Origin: Amaricoccus macauensis_A
Lineage (GTDB): Bacteria; Pseudomonadota; Alphaproteobacteria; Rhodobacterales; Rhodobacteraceae
DNA length: 64,000 bases
NCBI RefSeq assembly: GCF_049800915.1
Contig: NZ_JBNAFY010000010.1
Coordinates: 62,001 to 126,000, forward strand
Direction: 5' to 3'
Shown: positions 24,077-33,150 of the stretch, piece by piece
Numbering within the stretch: the stretch's first letter is position 1
Layout of the letters: each line of letters opens with the position of its first letter
Translations under genes and position numbers: made by a program
Notes under the pieces: generated by a model
Told to the model about the DNA's origin: nothing
The model's database searches: none
What the model saw: only the letters and a program-made list of their open reading frames with translations

Positions 24077-27000
24077 ATGGACATGTTTGATTTCGGCACT
24101 TTGGCTGGACTTGGCGTTGCTGCAATGCTGCTGTTTCTTCTCGCCTGGGCTTGGGCGATCCGAAGTCAGCGTGCTGCCAAGGCACCGGCTGCCTCCACGG
24201 ATGAGGCCCCAGCCAGCAGTGCCCGCAAGAGCAAGTCCGATGCACGCATCGCCGAGCTCGAGATGCTTCAGGCCGATCTTGCTGCCAGGATGGATGCCCT
24301 TGTTTCCGCGCAGAGCGAACCCGAGGAACGTCTCCAAGCGCTCGCCAGCCAGATTCTCGGGCTGATCCGGGACAAGAATGCGACGCTGGAAACTGCTCTG
24401 ACCGGGCTTGATCAGTTGCGCGCCCGTCTGCGGACACTCGAGCAGGTCGGGGATCTCGCCGAGACGCGCGAAATGCTGAACGACATGTCGGGCCGGCTCG
24501 AAGCATTGCAATCCTCCCAGTCCGCCGACATGGCGGTTCTCGGGCGCCGGATCGAGCAGCTCGAGATGCCGGGCGAGAATCCCTTCTCCGAAATTTCTGA
24601 TCAGTTGACCCGGCTCTATACCCAGAAGGACGATGCGATCGAGGCGGTCCTGAATCGCATCGGACCGCTCGAAAGCCGCCTGTCGGACATCGAGGGCCAT
24701 GCGCCTGTCCGGGATACCGCGCTGGAACAGATCCGCGATTGCATCACGGCGCTTCAGGAAGCCCAAGACGAGCACCGCGATGCGTTGAGCGTGCTCAGCT
24801 CCGGGGTCATCGATACCCAGGCGCTGGCCGACGGCATCACTGCGCTGCGCAACCAGAAGGCCGAGATCGCGCGAGGGCTCGTTGCCCGGCTCGAAACGCT
24901 CGAGCAGAAGCTGGCCGAGCGCGATCCCGAAGCCCTGCTTGCCGGCATTACCGAGCGCATGAATGCCCTGCGCGAAATGCAGTCGGCAAGTGAGGCGGCT
25001 CTGAAGGACCGTCTCTCCGCGTTGGAGAACCCGGCCGAAAGCCCGTTTGCGGAAATCTCGGAGCAACTCACCCGCCTCTACGCCCAGAAGGATGCGGTCG
25101 TGGAGACGGTCTTCGCCCGGCTTGCACCGCTCGAGGCGAAGCTTGCGGAGCTTGGGGCAGGGACCGGGGTGCAAGAATCCCAGAGCATGCTTACCCGGAT
25201 CACGGAGCGTCTGGACGCGGTGAAGGACCGGGTGGCCGCCTTGGAAAGCCCCGGCGAGAATCCGTTTGCGGAAATCTCGGAGCAGCTTACCCAGCTCTAC
25301 GCCCAGAAGGATGCGGCAGTGGAGACGGTCTTCGCCCGGCTTGGCCCCCTCGAGGCCAAGCTCGAGGATTTCGCAGCCCGGCTCGCGGCGCAGGACCCCC
25401 AGTCCATGCTGGACCGGTTCTCCAATCGGCTCGACGCGCTGCATGCTGCGCAGGAGAGCGGGCAGACCGCAACAGACCAGCGGCTTGCGGCGCTGGAAAA
25501 TCCCGACGAGAGCCCGTTCGCGGAAATCTCGGAACAACTCACCCAGCTCTATGCGCAGAAGGATGCCGCGACGGAAACGGTCCTTGCCCGTCTCCAGCCG
25601 CTCGAGACGCAGATCGCGGATCTGGAGCGCAAGCTCGCAGCCCAAGACCCCCAGGTCCTGCTCGACCGGTTCAGCGACCGTCTCGAAGCCCTGCGCGACA
25701 TGCACGCGGTCAGCGAGGACGCGCTCAAGGAACGCCTCTCCGCTCTGGAGAACCCGGCCGAAAGCCCGTTCGCGGAAATTTCGGAGCAGCTCGCCCGGCT
25801 CTACGCCCAGAAGGACGCGACGGTGGAGACGGTCTTTGCCCGGCTCGCGCCCCTCGAGGCCCGGCTCGACGAACTGGAAGAAGCTCTCTCGGCCAGCGAC
25901 CCACGCAAGGGACTTTCGGATCTCCGCGAGCGGATCGAGGAAGTCGACGACCGGCATGTGGCGCGCGAAGCGGCCGTTCGCACCCAGATCGAGAAACTCG
26001 CCGAGGCCCAGTCCGCGTCCCGCAGCGATTTTGCCGCCCTTCGGGCAGAAACCATTTCGGTCGATATCATCGCCCAGCGGCTTGAAGGGCTGCACGCCCA
26101 GAAGGACGCGCTCTCCGAGGCGCTGATGTCGCGCATGCGCCAGATCGAGGAGGACATGACCGCCCTGGATCCGCGGGCCGTGCTCGACGACTTTTCCGGG
26201 CGTTTCGAAGCCCTCAAGGACCGTGTGACACTTCTGGAGGCCCCCGGCGAAAGCCCGTTCGCGGAGATCTCCGAACAGCTCACCCGGCTCTATGCCCAGA
26301 AGGACGCGACGGTGGAGACGGTCTTTGCCCGGCTCGCGCCCCTTGAGGCCAAGCTCTCCGATCTCGAGACCGGCCTCGACGGCACCGTGCAGCAGGATCA
26401 ACTCGAAGGTCTCTCGGCGCGTCTCGATGCGCTCGACTGGGGCCAGGACGAACTGGCCGAACGGGTCGGCGGCATGGAAGACATGGCAAACTCCGCTGCC
26501 GAGAAGCAGGTCTCCGCACGGCTTGCGCCGGTCGAAACCCGGATCGGCACGCTTGAGGCCGACCTCGTGGCACAGGATCCGCGTTCCGCGCTGGACCGCT
26601 TCGCCGAACGCCTCGAAGCGCTCAAGGACCGCGTGACGCTTCTGGAGGCCCCCGGCGAGAGCCCATTCGCGGAGATCTCCGAACAGCTCACCCGGCTCTA
26701 TGCCCAGAAGGATGCGACGGTGGAGACGGTCTTTGCCCGGCTCGCGCCGCTCGAGGCCAAGCTCTCCGATCTCGAGACCGGCCTCGACGGTACCGTGCAG
26801 CAAGATCAGCTCGAAGGTCTCTCGGCGCGTCTCGATGCGCTCGACTGGAGCCAGGACGAACTGGCCCAGCGGGTCGGCGGCATGGAAGACATGGCTGAAT
26901 CCGTCGCGGCGAAAGAGGTCACCGAGCGGCTAGCGCCGCTAGAGGGCAAGGTTTCGGACCTCGAGACCGGCCTCGGCAATGCTGCGCGGCAGGACGAGAT

Positions 27001-28510
27001 CGCGGCGCTCCGGAAGGATCTTGCCGCCCAGAACCCGCGTTCCGCGCTGGACCGCTTCGCCGAACGTCTCGAAGCGCTCAAGGAGCGCGTGACGCTTCTG
27101 GAAACCCCCGGCGAGAGCCCGTTTGCGGAAATCTCCGAACAACTTACCCAGCTCTACGCCCAGAAGGATGCGACGGTGGAGACGGTCTTCGCCCGGCTCG
27201 CTCCGCTCGAGGCCAAGCTCTCCGATTTCGAATCGGATCTCGGAGATACCGTGCGCAGGGAGCAGCTCGATGGGCTGGAGTCCCGTCTGGACACCCGCAT
27301 CGACACGCTCAAGGACAGTCTTGCGGCCCAGGATCCGCGCGCAGCCCTCGATCGGTTCGCCGAACGCCTCGAAGGCCTCAAGGACCGCGTGACGCTTCTG
27401 GAAACCCCCGGCGAGAGCCCGTTCGCGGAAATCTCCGAACAACTTACCCAGCTCTACGCCCAGAAGGATGCGACGGTGGAGACGGTCTTTGCCCGGCTCG
27501 CACCGCTCGAGGCGAAGCTGTCCGATCTCGAATCGGGTCTCGGGGCTGCCGTGCCGCGGGAACAGGTCGAAGGCCTGGCCTCCCGGCTCGATGCGCTCAA
27601 CTGGGTGCAGGACGAACTGGCCGACCGGCTGGGCGGCATCCGGGCCGCAGCCGAGGACAAGGCCGAGAAGCTGGTCTCGGGACAGATGGCGCCCGTGCAG
27701 GCCCGCCTCGCGGAAATGGAAGGCATGCTCGCTGCTCAGGACCCGCGGGCAGTGCTCGATCGGTTCTCCGAGCGCCTCGAGGCGCTGAAGGACCGGATCA
27801 CGGTCCTGGAAAACCCCGACAAGGCGCCGTTCGACGAGTTGTCCGCCAAGCTTGGCGAACTCTATGCCCAAAAGGATGCGACGGCCGAAACACTGGCGAC
27901 ACGCCTCGTGCCGCTCGAAACCCGGCTTGCCGAGATCGAGAAGGAGCAGGGCCGGGTGGTGCGTCAGGACCAGCTTGGCGCCGTGTCGGCCCGACTCGAT
28001 GCGCTCTTCGCCGCGCAGGAAGGCGCCTCCGAACGGCTTACCGCCATTGGAAGCAAGGCCGCACAGGCCGTGTCCATGGCCGAGATTCGCAAGGAAATGT
28101 CCCAGGCGCTTGCCGGGCGCGACGCCAATATCGACACGCTGCTCAAGCGCCTGAGCCCGCTGGAGAAGCGGCTGGCCGATCTCGAGGCGCGCCCCTGGGA
28201 TGACCCCGATGCGGAGGAGGCCCGGGCCCAGGCGCAGGAGGTGGCGATGCAGCTCATTGCCGCGCGTGCCGCTGCCCAGCATACCGAGCTATTCGCCGAC
28301 CGGCTGGCGCTCCTGGAAACGACTCTCCCGCGGTTGTCGGCCACCCAGACGATCCTGATGCAGACCCTCGAGCGCAAGGGGGGCGCGTCGGAAATGGCCG
28401 GGCGCGTCGCCGCCGCGCTGAACCCGCCGCGTGCCCAAGAGGCCGGGCAGGGCGACGATCTGGGCGAGATCCAGTCCATGCCCAGGGTGATCTCGCTGCA
28501 CCAGAAGTGA
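24077..28510 (+). CDS. Giant membrane-anchored coiled-coil repeat protein
   Basis: About 1477 residues. A single N-terminal membrane segment (FGTLAGLGVAAMLLFLLAWA, about residues 4-25) is followed by charged coiled coil almost to the end, rich in Leu, Glu, Ala and Arg. It carries ten copies of a motif of the form PFAEISEQLTRLYAQKDA followed by ETVFARLAPLEAKL. The reading frame could begin at TTG 24050, but ATG 24077 (MDMFDFG) is the first ATG; no clear ribosome-binding site is visible. The short cytoplasmic or periplasmic head gives no enzymatic motif, so a structural or scaffolding role is likely. It heads a set with two same-strand genes. I do not recognise a named family. Confidence 0.85.
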   Translation: MDMFDFGTLAGLGVAAMLLFLLAWAWAIRSQRAAKAPAASTDEAPASSARKSKSDARIAELEMLQADLAARMDALVSAQSEPEERLQALASQILGLIRDKNATLETALTGLDQLRARLRTLEQVGDLAETREMLNDMSGRLEALQSSQSADMAVLGRRIEQLEMPGENPFSEISDQLTRLYTQKDDAIEAVLNRIGPLESRLSDIEGHAPVRDTALEQIRDCITALQEAQDEHRDALSVLSSGVIDTQALADGITALRNQKAEIARGLVARLETLEQKLAERDPEALLAGITERMNALREMQSASEAALKDRLSALENPAESPFAEISEQLTRLYAQKDAVVETVFARLAPLEAKLAELGAGTGVQESQSMLTRITERLDAVKDRVAALESPGENPFAEISEQLTQLYAQKDAAVETVFARLGPLEAKLEDFAARLAAQDPQSMLDRFSNRLDALHAAQESGQTATDQRLAALENPDESPFAEISEQLTQLYAQKDAATETVLARLQPLETQIADLERKLAAQDPQVLLDRFSDRLEALRDMHAVSEDALKERLSALENPAESPFAEISEQLARLYAQKDATVETVFARLAPLEARLDELEEALSASDPRKGLSDLRERIEEVDDRHVAREAAVRTQIEKLAEAQSASRSDFAALRAETISVDIIAQRLEGLHAQKDALSEALMSRMRQIEEDMTALDPRAVLDDFSGRFEALKDRVTLLEAPGESPFAEISEQLTRLYAQKDATVETVFARLAPLEAKLSDLETGLDGTVQQDQLEGLSARLDALDWGQDELAERVGGMEDMANSAAEKQVSARLAPVETRIGTLEADLVAQDPRSALDRFAERLEALKDRVTLLEAPGESPFAEISEQLTRLYAQKDATVETVFARLAPLEAKLSDLETGLDGTVQQDQLEGLSARLDALDWSQDELAQRVGGMEDMAESVAAKEVTERLAPLEGKVSDLETGLGNAARQDEIAALRKDLAAQNPRSALDRFAERLEALKERVTLLETPGESPFAEISEQLTQLYAQKDATVETVFARLAPLEAKLSDFESDLGDTVRREQLDGLESRLDTRIDTLKDSLAAQDPRAALDRFAERLEGLKDRVTLLETPGESPFAEISEQLTQLYAQKDATVETVFARLAPLEAKLSDLESGLGAAVPREQVEGLASRLDALNWVQDELADRLGGIRAAAEDKAEKLVSGQMAPVQARLAEMEGMLAAQDPRAVLDRFSERLEALKDRITVLENPDKAPFDELSAKLGELYAQKDATAETLATRLVPLETRLAEIEKEQGRVVRQDQLGAVSARLDALFAAQEGASERLTAIGSKAAQAVSMAEIRKEMSQALAGRDANIDTLLKRLSPLEKRLADLEARPWDDPDAEEARAQAQEVAMQLIAARAAAQHTELFADRLALLETTLPRLSATQTILMQTLERKGGASEMAGRVAAALNPPRAQEAGQGDDLGEIQSMPRVISLHQK
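24581..27890 (+). repeat. Ten in-frame copies of a coding repeat within the coiled-coil gene
   Basis: The codons for PFAEIS or a variant start at 24581, 25043, 25262, 25514, 25766, 26255, 26663, 27119, 27419 and 27827. Spacings are all multiples of three: 154, 73, 84, 84, 163, 136, 152, 100 and 136 codons. The blocks near 26210-26490 and 26618-26898 are almost identical over roughly 280 bp, and those at about 27100-27230 and 27400-27530 are also nearly identical, pointing to recent tandem duplication. A degenerate eleventh copy lies near 26070-26150. Confidence 0.85.
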
Positions 28511-28530
28511 TCCGCCCCGTCCGGCGGAAG

Positions 28531-28558
28531 CCCGCACAGCCTCCCATGGCCGTGCGGG
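28531..28558 (+). terminator. Hairpin after coiled-coil gene
   Basis: CCCGCAC-A-GCC pairs with GGC-C-GTGCGGG around a six-base loop (one mismatch), 20 bp after the stop. There is no T-run, so it may reduce read-through to the next gene rather than end transcription outright. Confidence 0.45.
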
Positions 28559-28743
28559 GTGCCTCCGGGCCGAATTTTGACTTTCCCGCATTATTTCAGT
28601 GTGTTGGCAGGTTTAATCTGCGGCCAGCCAACGCTTTCGGAAATCCCGGCTGCCTGCGGATTGCTAACACCCCTTTAACCTAAACATCGCAGTTTGAGGG
28701 CGAGTTCGCTCCGTTTCCAGATTCCCGAGAGAGGTCCCTCGCC

Positions 28744-29562
28744 GTGGATACCCCCGCACCCGCCGCCTTGTCAGACCTGATCGCAGCCGGGCTCGTGAGC
28801 CACGAAATGATAGGAGATCCCGCAAAACTCGGCGGTGAGGCGGGCTGTCTGCGCGCGCTCTGCGCGTTGATCGGCGGTCCGGTCTATCGCGTCGAGGCCT
28901 ATCATTACGCGTTCCGCGCCGGACCCGGTGATCTCGATGGCCGCCTGGCCGGGCTCGCACCCGGAGAATGGACCGATGCCATCGAGGCCGCCCTTTGTGC
29001 TTCGCTCGGAGAGGAGGCGGTCTGGCTCAATGCCACCGATCTCCTGCCCGAAGCCGATGCGGCCTTCGCACAGCCGATCCTTCTCCTCCGCGCTCAGGAT
29101 GCTGCCGTCACCGGCGCCCTGGAAAGCGCAGGCCCTGAGATCCAGGCAGTGGTCAATGCCCGCTATGCCGCGGAATGCGCCCGGCTGACCATGGAGCAGG
29201 CGACAACCGACGGGGCAGGGGAGGGGCTCGCGGAGCGTCTCGCCGCCCTCGAGGCGCGCCAGGGAGAGATCCTGAACACGCTCGCCGCGCGGGAGGCTGC
29301 GGTGCAGGAAACGCTCGCCAGCCTTTCGGGTACGCTCGGGCTGGTGCTCAAGCGTCTCGATGCCCAGGCCACGACGCTGGGTGCCCATCTGGAGCGCCAG
29401 CAGGCGACCGTGGGGCACGGCAGCCAGGATGCGGCGGGCCTGCTCGAAGCGGCGGATGCCTTCAAGAAGACGCTGGGGCTTACGCTTGCCGAATTTCTGG
29501 CCCGGATCGAGCAGCGCGCCGAAGAAGATCGCGCTGCATTTCGTGTGTCGCAGTTCAACTGA
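28744..29562 (+). CDS. Unknown protein with C-terminal coiled coil
   Basis: A 272-residue soluble protein. Residues about 1-150 look globular (AALSDLIAAGLVSHEMIG, then LRALCALIGGPVYRVEAY) and match no family I know. From about 165 to the end it is heptad-like coiled coil (LAERLAALEARQGEILNTL and onward). It follows the giant coiled-coil gene by about 230 bp and precedes the next gene by 18 bp. Direct partnership with the giant protein through coiled coils is a reasonable inference. The start is GTG 28744 with AGAGAGG upstream. Confidence 0.7.
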   Translation: MDTPAPAALSDLIAAGLVSHEMIGDPAKLGGEAGCLRALCALIGGPVYRVEAYHYAFRAGPGDLDGRLAGLAPGEWTDAIEAALCASLGEEAVWLNATDLLPEADAAFAQPILLLRAQDAAVTGALESAGPEIQAVVNARYAAECARLTMEQATTDGAGEGLAERLAALEARQGEILNTLAAREAAVQETLASLSGTLGLVLKRLDAQATTLGAHLERQQATVGHGSQDAAGLLEAADAFKKTLGLTLAEFLARIEQRAEEDRAAFRVSQFN

Positions 29563-29580
29563 TAGATCTTCAGCAGAGGC

Positions 29581-30318
29581 ATGAAACCGATGCAACAGGA
29601 GACGGCCGGAACGACCGGCATCAATGCGGCCAAGACGGAAGCAGCCGACGCCGACAAGCCCGGAGAGGCCGCGCGCAAGACATTGGCCATGCGCATCGCG
29701 CACCGCAACCGTCTACGGGCGGAGCGGCTGGCGCGGCTGCGGGCCGAACCGGTGTCTGAACCGGCGGAGATGGCCGCGCCCGAAGCATCACCCCTGGCTC
29801 CCTCCCCGAAGATGACCCCCAAGGCTTCCATGGCCGCCCCCTCAGCCGAAATGCCGTCCAGGGAAATGGCCGACACGCCGATCCCGAAGCCGGCGGAACA
29901 GGCCGGTGCCGCCCCCGCGGGCAAGACCGTCGGGGAAGCCGAGGACAATGCCGCCGCCCTGGAGGAATTTCTGAAGGCCCTGAGCCAGGGCAGCGCTGCG
30001 CCCTCGTCACAGGCTGTGGCCGACGACCCCGAACCGGCGTCGGTCCTGCCGTTCCAGCGCCCGCCGGAGGCCGAACTGGCCGCAGCCCATGCCGGCGCGC
30101 GGGGAGCCGGGATTTCCGAGCCGCGCGCCGCGCCGGTCTGCGACCTGCAGAAACTGGACGGGGCCGGACCCGGCCTCATCTGGGCGCTGCAGAGAGCCGG
30201 CATCGCCTGCATGGCCGAACTGGCCCCGCTCGAGGCCCCGGATCTCGTCTCGCGGCTCGGGTATCTCGGTCGCCTTGTCCCGGCCGAAGCCTGGATCGAT
30301 CAGGCCCGCGCGGGATAA
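29581..30318 (+). CDS. Unknown protein with C-terminal helix-hairpin-helix-like domain
   Basis: A 245-residue protein. The N-terminal ~50 residues are Ala/Lys/Arg-rich and helical. Residues about 55-175 are Pro/Ala/Ser-rich and low-complexity. The last ~55 residues (LQKLDGAGPGLIWALQRAGI ... LGRLVPAEAWIDQAR) resemble the small HhH-like domains of predicted flap endonuclease-like or DUF4332 proteins, which bind DNA non-specifically or act as protein adaptors. It is third in the coiled-coil gene set, 18 bp after the second gene. No nuclease motif is present. ATG 29581 is used. Confidence 0.65.
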   Translation: MKPMQQETAGTTGINAAKTEAADADKPGEAARKTLAMRIAHRNRLRAERLARLRAEPVSEPAEMAAPEASPLAPSPKMTPKASMAAPSAEMPSREMADTPIPKPAEQAGAAPAGKTVGEAEDNAAALEEFLKALSQGSAAPSSQAVADDPEPASVLPFQRPPEAELAAAHAGARGAGISEPRAAPVCDLQKLDGAGPGLIWALQRAGIACMAELAPLEAPDLVSRLGYLGRLVPAEAWIDQARAG

Positions 30319-30341
30319 TTCCCGACCGGTCGTCTCCCCGC

Positions 30342-30368
30342 CCTGCCCGGATCTTCGATCGGGGCAGG
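30342..30368. terminator. Bidirectional hairpin
   Basis: CCTGCCC at 30342-30348 pairs with GGGCAGG at 30362-30368. It lies between the rightward HhH gene and the leftward Tat-signal gene, which converge here. Confidence 0.5.
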
Positions 30369-30409
30369 AGCCGCGGCGAAGACGCGTCGTCTCGCCGGGA
30401 GGTCCGGTC

Positions 30410-30619
30410 TCAGGCGTTCTCGGCCCGGACCCCGTGATCGCGCAGGGCCGCGACATCGGCATCCGTCAGGATCCAGCCATCCACCACGTGAAACCCCGGT
30501 GCAACCGCGGGCACCGCGGCCCTTGCCGGGGGGATGAACCGGCCGATGAACGGCGCAAAGGCGGCGGCCGCCACCGCCAGGCCGATGAAGGATCGTCTTG
30601 AAGGTCTTCTTGGCGTCAT
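30410..30619 (-). CDS. Small twin-arginine signal protein, probable GMC oxidoreductase partner
   Basis: Only 69 residues. SRRSFIG in the N-terminal region is a twin-arginine signal, followed by a hydrophobic stretch (LAVAAAAFAPFIG) and a PPARA-AVP cleavage region. The mature remainder is about 35 residues and ends in VDGWILTDADVAALRDHG. It starts 29 bp after the GMC oxidoreductase stop on the same strand, with AAGGA before ATG 30619. By analogy with periplasmic dehydrogenases whose small Tat subunit escorts the catalytic subunit, it may carry or anchor the GMC enzyme, which has no signal of its own. That role is an inference. Confidence 0.75.
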   Translation of the reverse strand: MTPRRPSRRSFIGLAVAAAAFAPFIGRFIPPARAAVPAVAPGFHVVDGWILTDADVAALRDHGVRAENA

Positions 30620-30648
30620 CCTCTCATCCTTCTTCGCAGGGCATAACC

Positions 30649-32166
30649 TCAACTCACCAGCACGTCGGAGAGGTGATCCCCGAGCCTGAGAGCGAGTTGC
30701 ACGATCGTGTAGGTCGGGTTGGCGTGGCCGCCGGAAGCGAAGACGCTGCACCCGCCGAGATAAAGGTTCTCGATCCCATGGACCTTGCAGTCGGCATCCA
30801 CCACGCCTTCGCGCGCATCGGCGCTCATCCGTGTGGTGCACATGTGGTGATGCAGGGCGACCTCGCTGCCGGGGCTGCCCAGGTCCGGCGGGGTGGGGGT
30901 CTCCTCCAGAAGCCAGTCCGCCATCTGTACCCGACCGATGCCGGTCTGCGCGAAATGCTGCCCGAGGGCCGTCGCCGAGCCGCGCAGCGTATGGTAGTCG
31001 AGCGGGCTGAGCCGCCAGTCGAGGGCGAGCATCCGCAGCCCGAAACGGTCGGTCTCATCGGTCAGGAGCACCCGGCTCTCCGGGTTGAGCGCCTGCTCGA
31101 TGATGGTGCCGATCGGGGCCAGCCGGTAATCCTCGGCACCGCGCTGCTCGAAATATTCTCCCAGCCCGCCGATCTCGCAGTTGAAGGGCCGACCGAGCAT
31201 GCGCTCGGCCAGGCGGGTGATGAAATCGGCGGAACAGGCGACGCTGCGTTTCGCCTCGGTGGCGAAATCCATGCCCTTGGAGGCCATGAGCAGGTTGAAG
31301 TTCAGGATCTCCTCGCGCGCCATCAGTTCCGGGGTCGGCGCGAAACCGGCCGAAGGCGGCACGGCATCCTCGAACATCACCTGGCCCACATTGTAGGTGG
31401 GATGCTCCGAGAAATAGCGCCCCACCAGGTCGTGGGTGTTGCCGATCCCGCCCGGGATCTGGCTGTCGGCATTCAGAAGCGCGCGCGGGTTCTCCATTCC
31501 GCCCAGGCACAGGCAATAGGCGCGGGCCCGGATCGTGAACCCTTCGTCCTCGGGGGCATAGGAGCGGAACACCGCGCCGGTGATCGCGCTGCCGGCCTCG
31601 TTGACGCGCAGATCCACCAGGTTGGCGTTGACCACCAGCCGGATGCGCTCCGAGGCGGTCATTTCGGCGCGATACTTGCTGTTGAAACGGGTGGGCGGGC
31701 TCATGCGGAAGCGGACGATCTTGAGATCGTCCTCCGCGCCTTCCACCGGCTGGTCGGGCAGGGCACTTGCGGGCGGCAGATCGAGGATCTCGTCGGTTTC
31801 GGCGGCGTAGGGGTCGAGATCGCCACTCGTGATCGGCCAGCCACTCAGCGGGTGATAGGCGCGGGCCTCGAAATCATACGGATCCAGCCCGCGGCTCCGG
31901 CCGCCCCAATGGTTCGAGGTGCCGCCGAAATAGCGCAGCCGCGTGGTGGTGGGGTCGTAGTAGTCGAGGCCGAGAATGTCGCCTTCGTAGAGTTCCTGGC
32001 TCTCGGCGCTGATGTCGAGCCCGCCGCCTTCCATGAGGGCCACATCCAGGCCATGGGCCGCGAGCTTGCGGGCGGCGCTGATGCCTGCGGGTCCCGAGCC
32101 CACGATGCAGACATCGAACATGCGCTCGAGACCGCCTCTTTCCAAAGTGTTTGCATCAAGGATCAT
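30649..32166 (-). CDS. GMC-family FAD oxidoreductase
   Basis: A 505-residue flavoenzyme. FDVCIVGSGPAGISAARKL near residue 17 is the FAD-binding fold; RYFGGTSNHWGGRS is the second flavin contact. GGHANPTYTIVQLALRLGD near the C-terminus is the GMC signature with the catalytic region. GMC enzymes oxidise alcohols or sugars. No signal peptide is visible, but the next gene encodes a tiny Tat-signal protein. It lies just downstream of the CpsD-Wzz-ATPase genes on the same strand, so it may modify the polysaccharide or a precursor. Substrate unknown. ATG 32166 is used, with no strong ribosome-binding site nearby. Confidence 0.88.
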   Translation of the reverse strand: MILDANTLERGGLERMFDVCIVGSGPAGISAARKLAAHGLDVALMEGGGLDISAESQELYEGDILGLDYYDPTTTRLRYFGGTSNHWGGRSRGLDPYDFEARAYHPLSGWPITSGDLDPYAAETDEILDLPPASALPDQPVEGAEDDLKIVRFRMSPPTRFNSKYRAEMTASERIRLVVNANLVDLRVNEAGSAITGAVFRSYAPEDEGFTIRARAYCLCLGGMENPRALLNADSQIPGGIGNTHDLVGRYFSEHPTYNVGQVMFEDAVPPSAGFAPTPELMAREEILNFNLLMASKGMDFATEAKRSVACSADFITRLAERMLGRPFNCEIGGLGEYFEQRGAEDYRLAPIGTIIEQALNPESRVLLTDETDRFGLRMLALDWRLSPLDYHTLRGSATALGQHFAQTGIGRVQMADWLLEETPTPPDLGSPGSEVALHHHMCTTRMSADAREGVVDADCKVHGIENLYLGGCSVFASGGHANPTYTIVQLALRLGDHLSDVLVS

Positions 32167-32280
32167 GTCTGAAAGCCTGCCATCCTCCAGGTGGAACGAA
32201 GTCCACGATCAATATCGGTCTTCCCCGGCTCCCTGTCGTCTTGTCGGGCAACGGGACGCGGTCTGCAATATCCGACGCCC

Positions 32281-33093
32281 TCAGTAGTATCCGTAGGTCT
32301 CGCCGCCGTAGCGGCACATGTTCAGCACCACGCCCAGGAAATTGCACTGGGCCGAGAGGTCCTGCTCGCAGGCATCGACCTCGTCGAGCCGGGTCCGCTC
32401 GGCGCCTGCGACCAGAAGCACGCAGTCGAGATGTGGCAGGAAGGCCATGACATCGTCGCTGACCAGCATCGGCGGCAGGTCGAACAGCAGAACGTTCGGC
32501 CGGAAGGTTGCCTTGAGATTGGCCACACCCTGGGCTGTGGCGGGATTGAGCAGGATCTCGGAGGAATTGCGCACCGAGCCGGCATTGGTCCCGATGGCGA
32601 GATTGTCGCCCACGCGCACGAAATTCTCCGTCGGGGACCGTGTGCCCTGAAGCACGCTCGCCATGGATTGCGGTGTCTCGAGGCCGAGCGTCCGGGCAAT
32701 CGAGGGCCGGCGCAGGTCCAGATCTACCAGGACCGTGCGCATGTCGGTCTGGCGCGCCAGGCTGAAGGCGAGGTTGAGACTCGTCATGCTCTTGCCGCAG
32801 GCGGAGGTCGGCGAAGTGATGCCGAGCGAGACCCAGCGGTTCTCGCGCATGGTGCGCAGGATGCGCGTGCGCAGCATGTCGAAGGCGGCATCGCTCGGAT
32901 CGCTGTCGGCATAGGTCACGATCCGATGCTCGGCCATGAGCGCGGGGTCCGGCTCGAAGCTCTCCAGCGCCTCCCAGGAGGCGCCGACGGCCGAGGGCGC
33001 ATCCCAGGAGGAATAGGTGCCCGGCAGCCCTCTTGCCGCCGGCATGCCCCGCTGCTCCTTGGCCTTCTGTATCGCGGCTTGAATGCGTTCCAT
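32281..33093 (-). CDS. CpsD/CapB-family polysaccharide tyrosine autokinase
   Basis: A 270-residue cytoplasmic BY-kinase. The Walker A region reads SPTSACGKSMTSLNLA; the usual PGEGKS is replaced by SACGKS but the GKS is kept. TVLVDLDLRRPS is Walker A' and VLLFDLPP is Walker B. The C-terminus ends YGGETYGYY, a tyrosine cluster for autophosphorylation. It would work with the separate Wzz protein encoded just upstream to control chain length. The gene lies 57 bp after the Wzz stop. ATG 33093. Confidence 0.9.
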   Translation of the reverse strand: MERIQAAIQKAKEQRGMPAARGLPGTYSSWDAPSAVGASWEALESFEPDPALMAEHRIVTYADSDPSDAAFDMLRTRILRTMRENRWVSLGITSPTSACGKSMTSLNLAFSLARQTDMRTVLVDLDLRRPSIARTLGLETPQSMASVLQGTRSPTENFVRVGDNLAIGTNAGSVRNSSEILLNPATAQGVANLKATFRPNVLLFDLPPMLVSDDVMAFLPHLDCVLLVAGAERTRLDEVDACEQDLSAQCNFLGVVLNMCRYGGETYGYY

Positions 33094-33150
33094 GATGTCC
33101 TCGTGCCGGGGGAGGCGGCAGGCGCCTCCCTTGTGCCTTCTATGTGCCGC

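Noticed and set aside
24044..26803. Very long open frame antisense to the coiled-coil gene
   Set aside because: It mirrors the repeats of the sense gene, has no family-like sequence, and long antisense frames are expected in GC-rich repeat-coding DNA.
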